From the NCBI GenBank assembly GCA_050955025.1, contig JBPBQX010000159.1, positions 1-48,739 on the forward strand: a stretch of 48,739 bases of DNA, read 5' to 3'. Below the pieces are notes generated by a model, which was given only the letters and a program-made list of their open reading frames with translations, searched no databases and was not told the origin of the DNA. Source of the stretch: CAXSEF01 sp050955025. Its GTDB lineage: Bacteria > Pseudomonadota > Alphaproteobacteria > Acetobacterales > Acetobacteraceae. The translations under genes and the position numbers were made by a program. Shown piece after piece: positions 1-9,377 of this stretch. The first letter of the stretch is position 1; every line of letters begins with the position of its first letter.

Positions 1-451
1 AGATCACGTCCACCGTGGCGTCGCCCAGGTTCTCCAGCGCCCGTGCGCTGTCGTCGTGCATCACCATCATCCGGTCCGCGGCGATCTGTGCGGCGAAGCG
101 CTCCCGGTAGAACTCGACGTGGGTGCGGCCGCCGAAGATCTCGCCCACCGGCCGGCCCGCCCACAGCATCGGCCACGTGTGGAAGCGGAAGTCGTCGATC
201 GCCACGAACCGGCTCGGCTGGCACACCCGCAGGATCTCGGCCGAGAAGTCGCCCGTCGCCACGCCCACCTCGACCACCACCTTGCCGCGCGGCAGCAGCG
301 GCAGCAGCGCGTAGCGGTCCGGCAGCACCCGCGCATGGCGCAGCAGCCGCTCCGGCAGCGCCGCCGCCGCCACCACCGGCGCGCGCGTGGCCACCGCGTC
401 CGTCGCCGCGCCGTCCTGCCCGGGCTCCTCGTTCTGCTGGAGCGTCGTCAT
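1..451 (-). CDS. Class I SAM-dependent methyltransferase, 3' part beyond window
   Basis: This is the first 150 residues of a protein reading off the left edge. Start is the ATG at 451-449. After a non-conserved N-terminal stretch of about 45 residues comes a Rossmann motif I (VVEVGVATGDF, about residues 61-71) with the E-x-G-x-x-x-G signature of SAM binding. A short acidic motif (VAIDDF) follows at the end of strand 2. Later HDDSARALENLGDATVDVI fits the motif II region of the Methyltransf_24 type. That family often accompanies glycosyltransferases and modifies sugars or small molecules, which fits the nearby glycosyltransferases; the substrate cannot be read. It diverges from the RTX gene to its right. 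Confidence 0.75.
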   Translation of the reverse strand, partial: MTTLQQNEEPGQDGAATDAVATRAPVVAAAALPERLLRHARVLPDRYALLPLLPRGKVVVEVGVATGDFSAEILRVCQPSRFVAIDDFRFHTWPMLWAGRPVGEIFGGRTHVEFYRERFAAQIAADRMMVMHDDSARALENLGDATVDVI

Positions 452-1125
452 CGGCCGTCCTCCCGGGCTGTGCGGCGTGGCGCGCGCCGTGGCCGCCCGC
501 ATCGGCGCGACATCGCCGGGCAGGGTGTAACGCACCCCGGGACGGCCGCAAATGCGGCCCGTGCCGCGGCGGCCGGCCCTCGCCTCGGAGCCCGGCCCGA
601 CCGGCGCGGTTAACCGGTGCACCCCGTCCCTGCCGAGACGATGCGGCCCCGGAATCGGGCGGGTGTTAACATCTCCGTCACCTTGTCCCACTTCCTGCGA
701 CTTGTTCCGGCAAATGCGAGTCGCCTGGGCGGCAATTGCCCGGCCCGGATTCCGGTAAACCGCTGAAAAGCGGCTATGCTGCGATGCAACATGCCCGCGA
801 GCGAAGTTGCAACGAGAGTATCCAGTTATCCAACTTGTCGAAACGACCATGAGGGTTTTTAGTAGTTACTCTCTGTTTGCAGCGCAGCATTAAGAAAATG
901 CGATTGCATGCGCCGATTTAGTCGGCGCGACCGCGGGCGCTGTTGACGTTGACTTCGGCGCGTGACCAACCGTAACCGTTCGGCCACCGGTATATGCATA
1001 TGACACCCCGGTTAAGGTGTTCGTTTAAGCTTGCCTTGGCAGGACGCGTTCGGTTAACGATTGCGCCGGACGCATCGTTGTGGCTGCCGCCACGGAATGC
1101 CGACGCACAAAGGGGACTAACCCAC
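452..1125. other. Intergenic region between divergent genes
   Basis: This 674-base stretch separates the methyltransferase start from the RTX gene start. From about 680 on it is less GC-rich than its surroundings. It must hold promoters for both genes, but I cannot single out a convincing -35/-10 pair. ORFs here lack homology features and are probably spurious. Confidence 0.5.
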
Positions 1126-2469
1126 ATGACTGCCGTAACCGTAACGGGTGCCAACAACCAGATCCTGACCGTTCAGCTGAACGGCGTGACCAACTTCACC
1201 GTGGCCCAGCAGTTCGCCTCGATCATCAACCAGGCGGCTGGGGCTGGCACCCTGACCGCGTTCAACGAGACGAGCGGCGGCACGACCCCGATGATGCCCG
1301 CGGGCAACGTCGGCGAGGCGGTCATCCTGTCGGCCTCCTCCATCGTGTCGGTGCCGGCCGGCTACACCTTCGTGACCGACGTGGCCTCGTCGCCGACGAC
1401 CATCAACGGCGCGACCGCGTCCAGCGGCTTCGTGGGCGTCCTCGCCGGCACCTCGGGCGTGACGTTCAACGGCGGCGGCGCGGACGGCATCTTCGTCGCC
1501 GGCGGCGGCGCCAACGTGTTCAACGGCACGACCAGCAACTTCCAGGTCTACACCGGCGACGGCAACGACACGATCACCACCGGCGCGGGTAACGACGTCG
1601 TCGACGCCGGCACCGGCGCCAACGTGATCACGCTCGGCGCGGGCAGCTCCTACGTCGCCTCCACCTCCAATGACCTGATCACCGGCGGCTCGGGCTTCAG
1701 CACGGTAAGCGCCAGTGGCCACGGCGCGACCATCAACGGCGGCACCGGCGCGATCCTGATCAACAGCACGGGCGCGGCCGACGTGGTCACGCTCGGCTCC
1801 GGCGGCGGCTCGATCTTCGGCGGCACGAACTCGACCTACAACCTGGTCGGCAACGCGATGGTCATTGGCGACGACGGCTCGAACACCGTCAACGCCGGCA
1901 CCTCGACCGCCTACGTCTCGGCCGGCGGCGGCAACGTCCTGGTCAAGGGCGGCACGGGCGCGCTGACCTTCCTCGGCGGCGCGGGCAACTCCACCGTCAC
2001 CGGCGGTTCTGCTCCTGTCACCCTGTTCGGCGCCAACGGCGGCTCGGTGACCTTCAACGGCACCGCGGCCGGCAACATGCTGACCGTCATCGACACCGGC
2101 AAGGTCGACGCCAGCGGCTCCACCGGCGCGGGCGACACCCTGTTCGGCGGCCTCGGCGCCAACACGATCCTGGGCGGCACCGGTGCCGACCTGTTCGTGG
2201 TGCGCTCCGGCGCCTCGTCGCTTACCGGCGGCGCGAACGGCGTCAACACCTACGACTTCGTCGCCAGCAACACCGGCGGCGCCACCGACGTCATCAGCGA
2301 CTTCAAGACCGCCGACAAGCTGTCGGTCTCCGGCTACACCGCCTCCACCTCGGGCGCCGTGCTGCAGACCGCAACCGTCTCCGGCGGCTCGACCACCATC
2401 ACGCTGTCCGACCAGACCAAGATCGTCTTCCAGAACTACACGAACCTCACCTCGGGCAACTTCTCCTAA
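1126..2469 (+). CDS. RTX/glycine-rich repeat exported protein (likely type I secretion cargo or S-layer-like)
   Basis: The 447-residue protein starts at ATG 1126, preceded by an AAAGGGG Shine-Dalgarno-like stretch; the frame is open further upstream, but that part looks non-coding. It has no Sec signal. From about residue 140 it carries repeated G-G/T-G-A-N/D units, including GDGNDTITTGAGNDVV, the Ca-binding RTX type (GGxGxDxxx) that folds into a beta-roll. The C terminus (SDFKTADKLSV onward, ending TSGNFS) resembles the uncleaved hydrophobic C-terminal secretion signal of type I substrates. No T1SS genes are in view. A related architecture and the same SxGxFS-like ending appear in the island gene at 19872. 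Role: a surface or extracellular structural protein, perhaps the acceptor for the adjacent glycosyltransferases (inference). Confidence 0.8.
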   Translation: MTAVTVTGANNQILTVQLNGVTNFTVAQQFASIINQAAGAGTLTAFNETSGGTTPMMPAGNVGEAVILSASSIVSVPAGYTFVTDVASSPTTINGATASSGFVGVLAGTSGVTFNGGGADGIFVAGGGANVFNGTTSNFQVYTGDGNDTITTGAGNDVVDAGTGANVITLGAGSSYVASTSNDLITGGSGFSTVSASGHGATINGGTGAILINSTGAADVVTLGSGGGSIFGGTNSTYNLVGNAMVIGDDGSNTVNAGTSTAYVSAGGGNVLVKGGTGALTFLGGAGNSTVTGGSAPVTLFGANGGSVTFNGTAAGNMLTVIDTGKVDASGSTGAGDTLFGGLGANTILGGTGADLFVVRSGASSLTGGANGVNTYDFVASNTGGATDVISDFKTADKLSVSGYTASTSGAVLQTATVSGGSTTITLSDQTKIVFQNYTNLTSGNFS

Positions 2470-2503
2470 AGACCCGCGTCCCCGGGGGTTCGCCCCCGGC
2501 AGG

Positions 2504-2539
2504 AAAAAGGCCGGCTCCCTTGCGGGAGCCGGCCTTTTT
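2504..2539 (+). terminator. Rho-independent terminator of the RTX gene
   Basis: A perfect 16-bp stem (AAAAAGGCCGGCTCCC with its complement) and a 4-base loop end in TTTTT, 34 bases past the stop codon. A smaller hairpin (CCGGGGG/CCCCCGG) at 2482-2499 lies just before it. Confidence 0.9.
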
Positions 2540-2659
2540 CATGCCCGCGCGCCGGAGCCCGCCATCCCCGCGGCAGCACTCCCGGCCCGCACCCTGCCGG
2601 ACGCCGGGAAGGCCGCGACATCGGCGCGGGCCAGCACCGGCTGCCAAGGCAGGCAAGGC

Positions 2660-2775
2660 CTTCTTTTTCTGAAGAAAAAGAAGCAAAAAGACTTTCTCAC
2701 CTGGCACCTGTGCAACGCGTGGTGGCACAGGCTCAGGTGGCAGAAGTTCTTTGGTTCTTTCTTTCAAGAAAGAAC
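2660..2775. repeat. Family A palindromic intergenic repeat, copy A1
   Basis: Two A/T-rich hairpins bracket a GC-rich centre. One is CTTCTTTTTC-TGAA-GAAAAAGAAG (2660-2683). The other is GTTCTTTCTT-TC-AAGAAAGAAC (2754-2775). The centre holds an imperfect palindrome around TGGCACCTGTG / CACAGGCTCAGGTGGC. Related copies lie at 43884-44000 and 47388-47503. This one sits between the convergent RTX and glycosyltransferase genes, ending about 20 bases from the latter's stop, so it could act as a bidirectional terminator. Confidence 0.8.
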
Positions 2776-2795
2776 GCGCTTCCTTGCTTCGGCCG

Positions 2796-5759
2796 CTACG
2801 CCGGCAGCAGCACGCCCAGCATCGCCAGCGCCGCCCGCTCCGGGTGCCACAGCGCCGCCGCCGTCACCGCGCCGCGCCGCACGCCCGCCATGTCCAGGTC
2901 CCCCGCGCCGAGCTGGCGCACCACCTCGCGCGCCGCATCTCCGTCGACGGTCGGCACCAGGAACCCGTCCACCCCGTCGGTGATGAACTCGCCGGCGCCG
3001 CCGCGCTCCGGCCCGATCGCCACCAGCCCGGACGACATCGCCTCTAGCAGCGTCAGCCCCATCGCCTGGTAGCTCGACAGGTCCACGAACACGTCCATCG
3101 CGCGGAACAGCGCCGCCACCTGCGGCCGGCGCAGCCGCCCGTGGTTGCGCACCTCGCCGGGATGGCGTGCGCGGTATCCGGCCAGGTCGGCGTCGTCGCA
3201 GCCGAACACGTGGCATTCCACCCCGCGACCCAGGCCGTGCGCCAGGGCGGCCATCATCCGCCAGGTCGCCTCGGGGCCGCGCCGCTCGCTGCTCGGCCGG
3301 ACCATCGCGCACACCCGCAGCGTCGGGCGCACCTCGTCGTAGGCCAGCCGGTCCGTGGCGCGGAAGCGGTCCACGTCCACGCTCGGCCCGACCAGCGACG
3401 CCTCCACGCCCACCTCGCGCAGCAGGACGTCGCGGTTCCACACGCTCTTGGTGAACACCGCGCGCGCCGGGTCCTGCTGGTAGCTCAGCCGCGCCAGGGC
3501 GTGGTCCGGCCCGAGCGGGTCGTAGAACAGCGGCTCGTAGTCCTGCACGTAGTAGCCCATGCGCGCGCGCGTCTCGGACTGCAGCGGCAGCCAGAACGCG
3601 CTCTGCTGCGCGGTCGCCACCACCGCGTCGTAGCCGCCCGACAGCACGTGGGCCCGCATCGCCGCCTCGTCCGCCTCGAAGCGCCAGGACCCCACCTCGG
3701 GATACGCGCCGCCGGCCCCGAAGGCGTTGGCGGCGAGGTTGAGCAGCGTGACCTCCACGCCCATCCGCCCGAGCGCCTCGGCCTCCTGCAGCACCACGTT
3801 GGCGCCCCCGCCCTCGGCCGCCACCGGCAGCACGAAGGCGACCTTCGCCCCCGCCCAACGCCGGCCCTGCGCCGCCACGGCCTCGCGTTCGAAGCGCCGC
3901 CCGACCCACTCGCGCACGCCGTGCAGCGCTAGGCTGTGCCGGCAGAACGCCGCCGGCTCCTCGACCATGACGCGCGCGTCGTACTTCGCCGCGATCGCCA
4001 GCCCGGCCTGCTCCGCGAGCTTCAGCCGCCGCTCGTGGGAGAACGACTTGGATTGCGCGTGCCAGACGTAGCAGTCGTCGGCGACCCGCAGCGTCCAGCC
4101 GGCGATGCGCGCGCGCACGCACCAGTCGTTCTCCTCGCCGTAGCCCTGCGGGAAGTTCGCCTCGTCGAGCAGCCCCACCGCGTCCAGCGCCTCGCGACGG
4201 ATCGCGAAGCAGAACCCGTTGATGAACGGCAGCGCGGGGTGCACGGCGCGGCGCCCCGCCACCATGCGCCCGGCCCCGTCCACGGTGACGCCGTCGGGCA
4301 GGGGGTTGCTGGCCCAGTCGCCGCCCTCGGACAGCAGCGGCACCGACTGCCACGACGCGGTGTTGGACAGCGGCCCCGCCACGGCGCATCGCGGGTCCGA
4401 GTCGAACGCCCGCTCCAGCGCGTCCAGCCAGCCCGCGGTCACCACCGTGTCGGAGTTGAGCAGCACCACGAACTCGCCCTGCGCCGCGCGCAGCCCCGCG
4501 TTGGCGGCACGCGTGTAGCCCAGCGCCTGCTCGTGGCGGACCAGCGTGGCGGTGGCCATCGCCGGGTGCGTGTCGAGCACGGCGCGCGTCTCCGCCCCGC
4601 TGCCGTCGTCCACCACCACCAGCGACCAGGGCGCCCGCCCATGCCGAGCCAGCGCGTCGAGGCAGCGCCGCGTGTCCTCCGCGGCGTTGTGCACGCAGAC
4701 CACGACGGCCATCGCCCGCGCGCCCGCCTGCTCCGCGCCCTTCGCCCCGGCGTCGCCAGCGCTCGCCAGCGCCGTGTCCTCGCGCAGCGCCGGCGCGGGC
4801 GGCCAATTCGATGCGCTCCCCCCGCCGCCCGCCCCGCTGCCGATCAGCGCCGGCCCGCCCCGCCGCTCGGCGAGCCGCGCCGGGAGCTGCAGCGTCAGGG
4901 TCCACCAGCCCAGCCGCAGCGCGCGGCGCAGCCCGGAGCGCCCGGCGGGCAGCCGGTGCAGCACCTGGCGCAGCGGCGCGGTGAGCCGCCACGACGTGCT
5001 CTGCTCGACGATGCGGATGTGCTCGCGCGCCGCGTGCAGCTGGGCGCCCAGCGCCAGCACCTGCGCGCCCAGCGAGGCCGCGCGCCGCCGCGTGAGGTCG
5101 AGCTGCATCGCCATCGCCACCGGCGCCACCGCGCGCGTGGCCGGCGTGCGCGCCGCCAGCGCCTCGCGTGCCGCGGCGAGCCGGGCGCGCGTCGTGAGGT
5201 GCCCGCCGAGCCGCGCGTAGGCGTCGCGGATCTGCGCCGACACGTCGGGCCCCGCCTCGCGCAGCGCGATGGCGGCCGCCGCGTTGCCGGTCGCGAGCAC
5301 CAGCAGCCCGTCGCCGTGACGGAACCGGAACGCCTCGTGCGGCGAGCGCGGCATCGCGCCGGGCCGGCGCAGCAGCACCACCGCGCGCGGCGACAGCCAG
5401 TCCAGTCGCCCCGCCAGCGCCGCCTCGCCCTCGACCAGCATCAGGTCCACCGTGCCCGGCGCCGGCGCCTCGCCCAGCGGCGCCACCCGCCCCGCCTCCG
5501 CGTCGGCCCACCGCGGCTCCGCCTCACCCGTGCCGTCCGCGAGCACCAGGCACTCGAACCCCGCCTGCCGTGCCACGAGCGCCAGCAGCGCGGCCATCCC
5601 GCCCGCGTCGCCAGCCCCCGGCGCCACCGCCAGCCCAGGCCGCTCGGCCGCCGCCAGCCACGCCACGAACGGCACGTGCTCCGCCCAGCCGCCGCCGACG
5701 GGCAGGGCAGGGGCCAGGAAGCTGGCCGGCGAAAGGAAACGCGACAGGTCCTGAGACAC
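2796..5759 (-). CDS. Two-domain glycosyltransferase (GT2 + GT4)
   Basis: Predicted 987 residues from a GTG start at 5759. The frame is open further upstream, but that part overlaps the divergent gene. Residues 1 to about 345 are a poorly conserved N-terminal region with the linker motif STSWRLTAPLR near residue 250. A GT2 (GT-A fold) domain starts at about 350: VVVCVHNAAEDTRRCLDAL, then VVVDDGSG, LLNSDTVV (metal-binding position) and GEENDWCVRARIAGW. A GT4/GT1-type GT-B domain runs from about 637 (VAFVLPVAAEGGGANVVLQE) and includes the donor-binding YQAMGLTLLEAMSSGL region near the C terminus. Such fusions build rhamnan, O-antigen or capsule-like surface polysaccharides in the cytoplasm. It is divergent from the next glycosyltransferase with only 68 bases between GTG starts, suggesting shared control. 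Donor and acceptor sugars are unknown. Confidence 0.85.
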   Translation of the reverse strand: MSQDLSRFLSPASFLAPALPVGGGWAEHVPFVAWLAAAERPGLAVAPGAGDAGGMAALLALVARQAGFECLVLADGTGEAEPRWADAEAGRVAPLGEAPAPGTVDLMLVEGEAALAGRLDWLSPRAVVLLRRPGAMPRSPHEAFRFRHGDGLLVLATGNAAAAIALREAGPDVSAQIRDAYARLGGHLTTRARLAAAREALAARTPATRAVAPVAMAMQLDLTRRRAASLGAQVLALGAQLHAAREHIRIVEQSTSWRLTAPLRQVLHRLPAGRSGLRRALRLGWWTLTLQLPARLAERRGGPALIGSGAGGGGSASNWPPAPALREDTALASAGDAGAKGAEQAGARAMAVVVCVHNAAEDTRRCLDALARHGRAPWSLVVVDDGSGAETRAVLDTHPAMATATLVRHEQALGYTRAANAGLRAAQGEFVVLLNSDTVVTAGWLDALERAFDSDPRCAVAGPLSNTASWQSVPLLSEGGDWASNPLPDGVTVDGAGRMVAGRRAVHPALPFINGFCFAIRREALDAVGLLDEANFPQGYGEENDWCVRARIAGWTLRVADDCYVWHAQSKSFSHERRLKLAEQAGLAIAAKYDARVMVEEPAAFCRHSLALHGVREWVGRRFEREAVAAQGRRWAGAKVAFVLPVAAEGGGANVVLQEAEALGRMGVEVTLLNLAANAFGAGGAYPEVGSWRFEADEAAMRAHVLSGGYDAVVATAQQSAFWLPLQSETRARMGYYVQDYEPLFYDPLGPDHALARLSYQQDPARAVFTKSVWNRDVLLREVGVEASLVGPSVDVDRFRATDRLAYDEVRPTLRVCAMVRPSSERRGPEATWRMMAALAHGLGRGVECHVFGCDDADLAGYRARHPGEVRNHGRLRRPQVAALFRAMDVFVDLSSYQAMGLTLLEAMSSGLVAIGPERGGAGEFITDGVDGFLVPTVDGDAAREVVRQLGAGDLDMAGVRRGAVTAAALWHPERAALAMLGVLLPA

Positions 5760-5827
5760 GAAGCAGACGCCCGGATGTGCAGGACCGGCTATACCGGCGC
5801 CGCCCCGGCGGTGGTAGGGGCCGAACG

Positions 5828-7936
5828 GTGCAGCTCCTTTCCCGCCCGATTCCCCTGTCCCTGCGCGCCGCCCCGCCGCCCCCTGCCGACGCGGCGCCGC
5901 CGTGGCGCCCCGGCGGGCATCCCGCGTGGCCGGCGATCCCCGCCTGGCAGGCGGCGCTGCCGGACGCGGCGCGCGGCCGCTGGTGCCTGCTGCGTGTGGG
6001 CGGCATGCCGCCCGGCAACACCCTGCGCCTGCGCCTCGCCGACCGGGCGCGCGGCCACGCGGTGCGCGAGCTGTTCCTCCGCCGCCCGAACCCGCACGCC
6101 GCCCTGCTCGAGGCGCTGCTGCACGTGCCCGCCGAGGCCGGCGCGCTCGACCTCGACGGCTTCGGCGCGGGTGAGCCTGTCGACGCCCGCCTCGCGGTGC
6201 TGTCCCGCCCGGAGGCCGCGCTGCGCCTGCTCGCCGCCGGCCTCGCCCGGCTGCCGGCGGCCCTGCGCGGCTCGCCGCTGGGACTGCCCGGCCGGGTGCG
6301 CGCCACGCTCGGCCGCGCGGCCGCGGGCGAGCGGCCGGGCTACGCCGACTGGTGCGCGCGCTTCGACCGCTGGACCAAGGCCGACCGCACCGGCCTGCTC
6401 GACGCCGCACGCGAGGCGCCCCCGATCCACGCCATGGTCCTGGGCGAGGACGGCCCGGCGCGTGCGGCCACGCTGCGCTCCCTCGACGCGCAATGGCGCT
6501 CGGCCGACAGCCTCGCCGGGTCGCTCGCCGGCGTGGAGGCGGGCTACGTCGCGATCCTCGCGGCCGGCGAGGTCCTGGCGCCGCACGCCCTGGCCCTGGC
6601 AGCCGCCCGCCTCGCCGCCTCGGCCGCGGCCGGCGTCGTCCCAGGCATCGTCCACGCCGACGAGGACCGGCTTCGCCCCGACGGCACCCGCCACGCCCCG
6701 CTGTTCCGCCCCGCGCCCGGCGAGGCGCTGCTGCTCGCCGGCCTGCTCACCCGCGGCCTAGTCCTGGTCCACGCGCCGCTGCTGGACCCCGTGCTCGACG
6801 CGGCCCTCCCCGCCGAGGCCGTTCGCCTCCGCGCCTGGCTGCGCGCCGGCCCGCGCGCCCTGCCGCACCACCTGCCGTTCGTGCTCGCCCACCGGCGCCC
6901 GGACGCCCCCGCCGCGGAGGCCGCCACCGCCGCCGTCGCCCAGGCCTACCTCGGCGCGCGCGGCGCCGTCGCCGCCGCCCACCCCCTGCGCATCCTGCGC
7001 CACCCCGCCGGCCACGCCGGCATCAGCGTCATCGTGCCCTCCGCCTGCCGCAGCGGCCACGTGCCGCGCTGCCTGGCCCGCCTGCTCGCCGGCACCGGGC
7101 ACCCGATCCGCGAGGTCCTCGTCGCCGTCTCGCGCGTCGACCCCGCAGACCGACGCCAGCGCCGCGTCCTCCGCCGGGTCGCCCGCCTGCCCGGGGTGCG
7201 CGTGCTCGACCTCGGCCTCCCCGCGTTCAACTACAGCCGCGTCAACAACCTCGCCGTCGCCCAGGCCACCGGCGACACCCTGCTGCTGCTCAACGACGAC
7301 GTCGCCCCGCTGCGCCGCCCCGCCGCGCCCGGCCGGCCCGACCCGCGGCTCTGGCTCTCGACCATGGCCGCCCACCTGGAGGACCCCGGCGTGGGCGCCG
7401 TGGGCGCACGCCTGCTCTACGGCGATGGGCGGGTGCAGCACGGCGGCGTGGTGCTCGGCCTCGGCGGCCTGGCCGAGCACGCCGACCGCCTGCGCCCCGG
7501 CCGCGACCCCGGCCCGCACGGCCTGGCCTTCGTCGACCGCGAGGTGTCCGCCGCCACTGCCGCCTGCCTGCTGATCCGCCGCGCCACCTGGGAGGCGCTG
7601 GGCGGCATGGACGAGCGCTTCGCCGTGGCCCTGAACGACGTCGACCTCTGCCTGCGGCTGCGCACCCTCGGCCTCGGCGTGCGCCAGGCCAACACGGCGG
7701 AGCTGGTGCACTACGAGTCGCTGTCCCTCGGCCGGCACTACGCGGGCGAGCGCGCCGGTCTGGAAGCGCGCGAGGTCCGGCTGCTGCGCGCGCTGCACGG
7801 CCCGGCGCTGGCGGCGGACCCGTTCCACAGCGCCAGCCTGTCGCTCGAGCTGGGGGCGGAGCACGAGCCGGCGTTCCCGCCCAGGGAAGCAAGCATGGGC
7901 TCTGCCCAAACCCGCAAAGGGTCCGAGACCCTTTGA
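5828..7936 (+). CDS. Family 2 glycosyltransferase with degenerate first GT domain
   Basis: A 702-residue protein from GTG 5828, with TAGGGG about six bases upstream. Residues 1-395 look like an eroded first GT2 domain; only remnants such as HADEDRLRPDGT and LFRPAPGEALLLAGLL match the usual SDEDK...FKPDW...LL motif. The C-terminal GT2 domain (about 397-640) is intact: GISVIVPSACRSG, FNYSRVNN, LLLLNDDV (about 485), GVVLGLGG, TAACLLIRR, NDVDLCLRLR (about 602) and HYESLSLG. It resembles rhamnosyltransferase-type enzymes with two GT-A domains where only the second remains catalytic (inference). The last 17 residues are encoded by repeat B1, so the native end has been replaced or extended. Confidence 0.8.
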   Translation: MQLLSRPIPLSLRAAPPPPADAAPPWRPGGHPAWPAIPAWQAALPDAARGRWCLLRVGGMPPGNTLRLRLADRARGHAVRELFLRRPNPHAALLEALLHVPAEAGALDLDGFGAGEPVDARLAVLSRPEAALRLLAAGLARLPAALRGSPLGLPGRVRATLGRAAAGERPGYADWCARFDRWTKADRTGLLDAAREAPPIHAMVLGEDGPARAATLRSLDAQWRSADSLAGSLAGVEAGYVAILAAGEVLAPHALALAAARLAASAAAGVVPGIVHADEDRLRPDGTRHAPLFRPAPGEALLLAGLLTRGLVLVHAPLLDPVLDAALPAEAVRLRAWLRAGPRALPHHLPFVLAHRRPDAPAAEAATAAVAQAYLGARGAVAAAHPLRILRHPAGHAGISVIVPSACRSGHVPRCLARLLAGTGHPIREVLVAVSRVDPADRRQRRVLRRVARLPGVRVLDLGLPAFNYSRVNNLAVAQATGDTLLLLNDDVAPLRRPAAPGRPDPRLWLSTMAAHLEDPGVGAVGARLLYGDGRVQHGGVVLGLGGLAEHADRLRPGRDPGPHGLAFVDREVSAATAACLLIRRATWEALGGMDERFAVALNDVDLCLRLRTLGLGVRQANTAELVHYESLSLGRHYAGERAGLEAREVRLLRALHGPALAADPFHSASLSLELGAEHEPAFPPREASMGSAQTRKGSETL

Positions 7937-8012
7937 TCCCACTTCCTTAAGGGAGGCGTTCCAAGGGCGCAGCCTTTGGCGGAGTTTGAGGCAGCGCCTC
8001 AACCTTGCTTCC
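7885..8012. repeat. Family B palindromic repeat, copy B1, with 9-bp terminal inverted repeats
   Basis: Terminal inverted repeats GGAAGCAAG (7885-7893) and CTTGCTTCC (8004-8012) enclose a string of hairpins: GGGCTCTGCCC, AAAGGGTC-CGA-GACCCTTT, CTTCCTTAAGGGAGG, AAGGGCGCAGCCTTT and TTGAGGCAGCGCCTCAA. The left end lies inside the glycosyltransferase reading frame. The right end touches the TAA stop of the hyfF-like gene at 8013-8015. Copies are at 14017-14137 and 42650-42781. Confidence 0.85.
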
Positions 8013-9377
8013 TTACCCGCCCGCGAACGCCTCCGCCGCGCGTGTCAGCCCGTCCGACACCGCCGACGGCATCGCCAGTCCGAGCAGCATCGCGGCCGCC
8101 AGCGCCGCCCACGCCGCGCCTTGCGCCATCCTGCCGGCGGCCGGCCCATGCAGCCCGCGCCGCAGCAGCCCGAGCGCCCCCGCCGCCAGCCCGGCGAGCA
8201 GCACCGCCGCGAGCGCCGGGCGCCGCGCCAGCATCTCCGTCAGCACCAGGAACTCGCCCGCGAACAGCGCCAGCGGCGGCACGCCGGCCAGCGCGAGCAC
8301 CACCAGCGGCGCCAGCCACCCGCGCCCGCCCGGCGCGACGGGGTTGCCGTCCGCCACGGCCTCGCTGTCCACCCCGGCCAGCACCGCCGCCACCCGCGCC
8401 AGGCCGGACACCGCGAGGTGCAGCAGGCCCGCGAACACGGCGCCGCCCCCGCCCAGCCCGAACGCCGCCGCGGCGAGGCCGCCGTGCAGCAGCGTCGCCA
8501 GCCTGACCGTGCCGCCGGCGCGGCCGCGCCACAGCGACAGCCCCGCCAGCGCCACCGACAGCAGCCCCGCGCCCAGCAGCGCCGCCGGCAGCAGCCCGGC
8601 CGCCCCGGAAGCCGCCGCCACCCGTGCGACGCGCAGCAGCAGCACCAGCGCCAGGCCTGGCAGCGGTGCGCACAGCAGCACGCCCAGCTCGCGCGGCGCG
8701 GCCTCCTGCGCGGCGCCCAGCCAGCCGTGCAGCGGCGCCAGCCCGGCCGCGAGCCCGCAGCCGGCCAGCAGCAGCACGCAGCCCAGCGCCAGGATCGCCG
8801 GGTCCGACGCGGCTCCCGGCGGCACGCCCCAGCGCCCGCCGCCACCCGCCGACAGCAGGATCGTGCCGAGCAGGGCCACCGCGAGGGCGCCTGCGGCCGG
8901 AAGCGCCAACGCCCGCGCCGCGTGCTCGCCGTCCGGACCGCGCAGCAGCGGCGCGGCGCTCGCGATCGCCACCGACGCGGCCAGGCCCAGCCAGCCGCCC
9001 GCCGCGGAGTCGGCCAGCAGCCCCAGCAGCACGCTGCCCAGGAGCGCCAGCGCCACCGCGGGCACGAACCGGCCCGCGCCACCGCCCGCCGGAGCGTCGC
9101 CCGCATCCTCGCCCGCCGCGGGCGGCGCCCGCACGGGGAGCGCCGCGACCGCCCCGGCCAGGGCCGCCGCAGCCGCGAGCGCCGCCGCCCCCAGTGCCAC
9201 GGGATCGTCCAGCCACCCTGGCCCGGGCCGCTCCCCCCACAGCGCCAGCGCGGCGGCCAGCGTCACGGCGCACGCCGCGACATGCACCCACCGCGCCGCC
9301 GCCGGCCGCCGCGCCAGCAGCGCCGCCAGCACCGCGCCCGCCCAGGGCAGCAGCACGCACACCGCGGCCCCGCTCAT
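8013..9377 (-). CDS. hyfF: Hydrogenase-4 component F-like / NuoL-M-N family membrane protein, divergent
   Basis: A 454-residue polytopic protein made almost entirely of Ala/Leu/Gly membrane helices. Antiporter-like (Proton_antipo_M) homology is recognisable in GLAPLHGWLGAAQEAAP, which matches the K-x-x-x-APxHxWLPDAHxxAP segment of HyfF, and in FAGLLHLAVSGLARVAAVLAG, which matches the HxxxHSLTKSA segment. The loop/helix lysine, the DAH triad and the second His/Lys of the proton channel are replaced by A, AAQ and S/R. Start ATG 9377 overlaps the hyfE-like stop (ATGA). It is the last gene of the operon; a hyfG large subunit would be expected next, but a repeat and a glycosyltransferase follow. 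The gene name denotes homology only. Confidence 0.65.
   Translation of the reverse strand: MSGAAVCVLLPWAGAVLAALLARRPAAARWVHVAACAVTLAAALALWGERPGPGWLDDPVALGAAALAAAAALAGAVAALPVRAPPAAGEDAGDAPAGGGAGRFVPAVALALLGSVLLGLLADSAAGGWLGLAASVAIASAAPLLRGPDGEHAARALALPAAGALAVALLGTILLSAGGGGRWGVPPGAASDPAILALGCVLLLAGCGLAAGLAPLHGWLGAAQEAAPRELGVLLCAPLPGLALVLLLRVARVAAASGAAGLLPAALLGAGLLSVALAGLSLWRGRAGGTVRLATLLHGGLAAAAFGLGGGGAVFAGLLHLAVSGLARVAAVLAGVDSEAVADGNPVAPGGRGWLAPLVVLALAGVPPLALFAGEFLVLTEMLARRPALAAVLLAGLAAGALGLLRRGLHGPAAGRMAQGAAWAALAAAMLLGLAMPSAVSDGLTRAAEAFAGG

Noticed and set aside
3936..6761. A 941-residue plus-strand open frame
   Set aside because: It lies antisense to the two glycosyltransferase genes, is Arg/Pro/Ala-rich low-complexity sequence, and is a by-product of high GC content.
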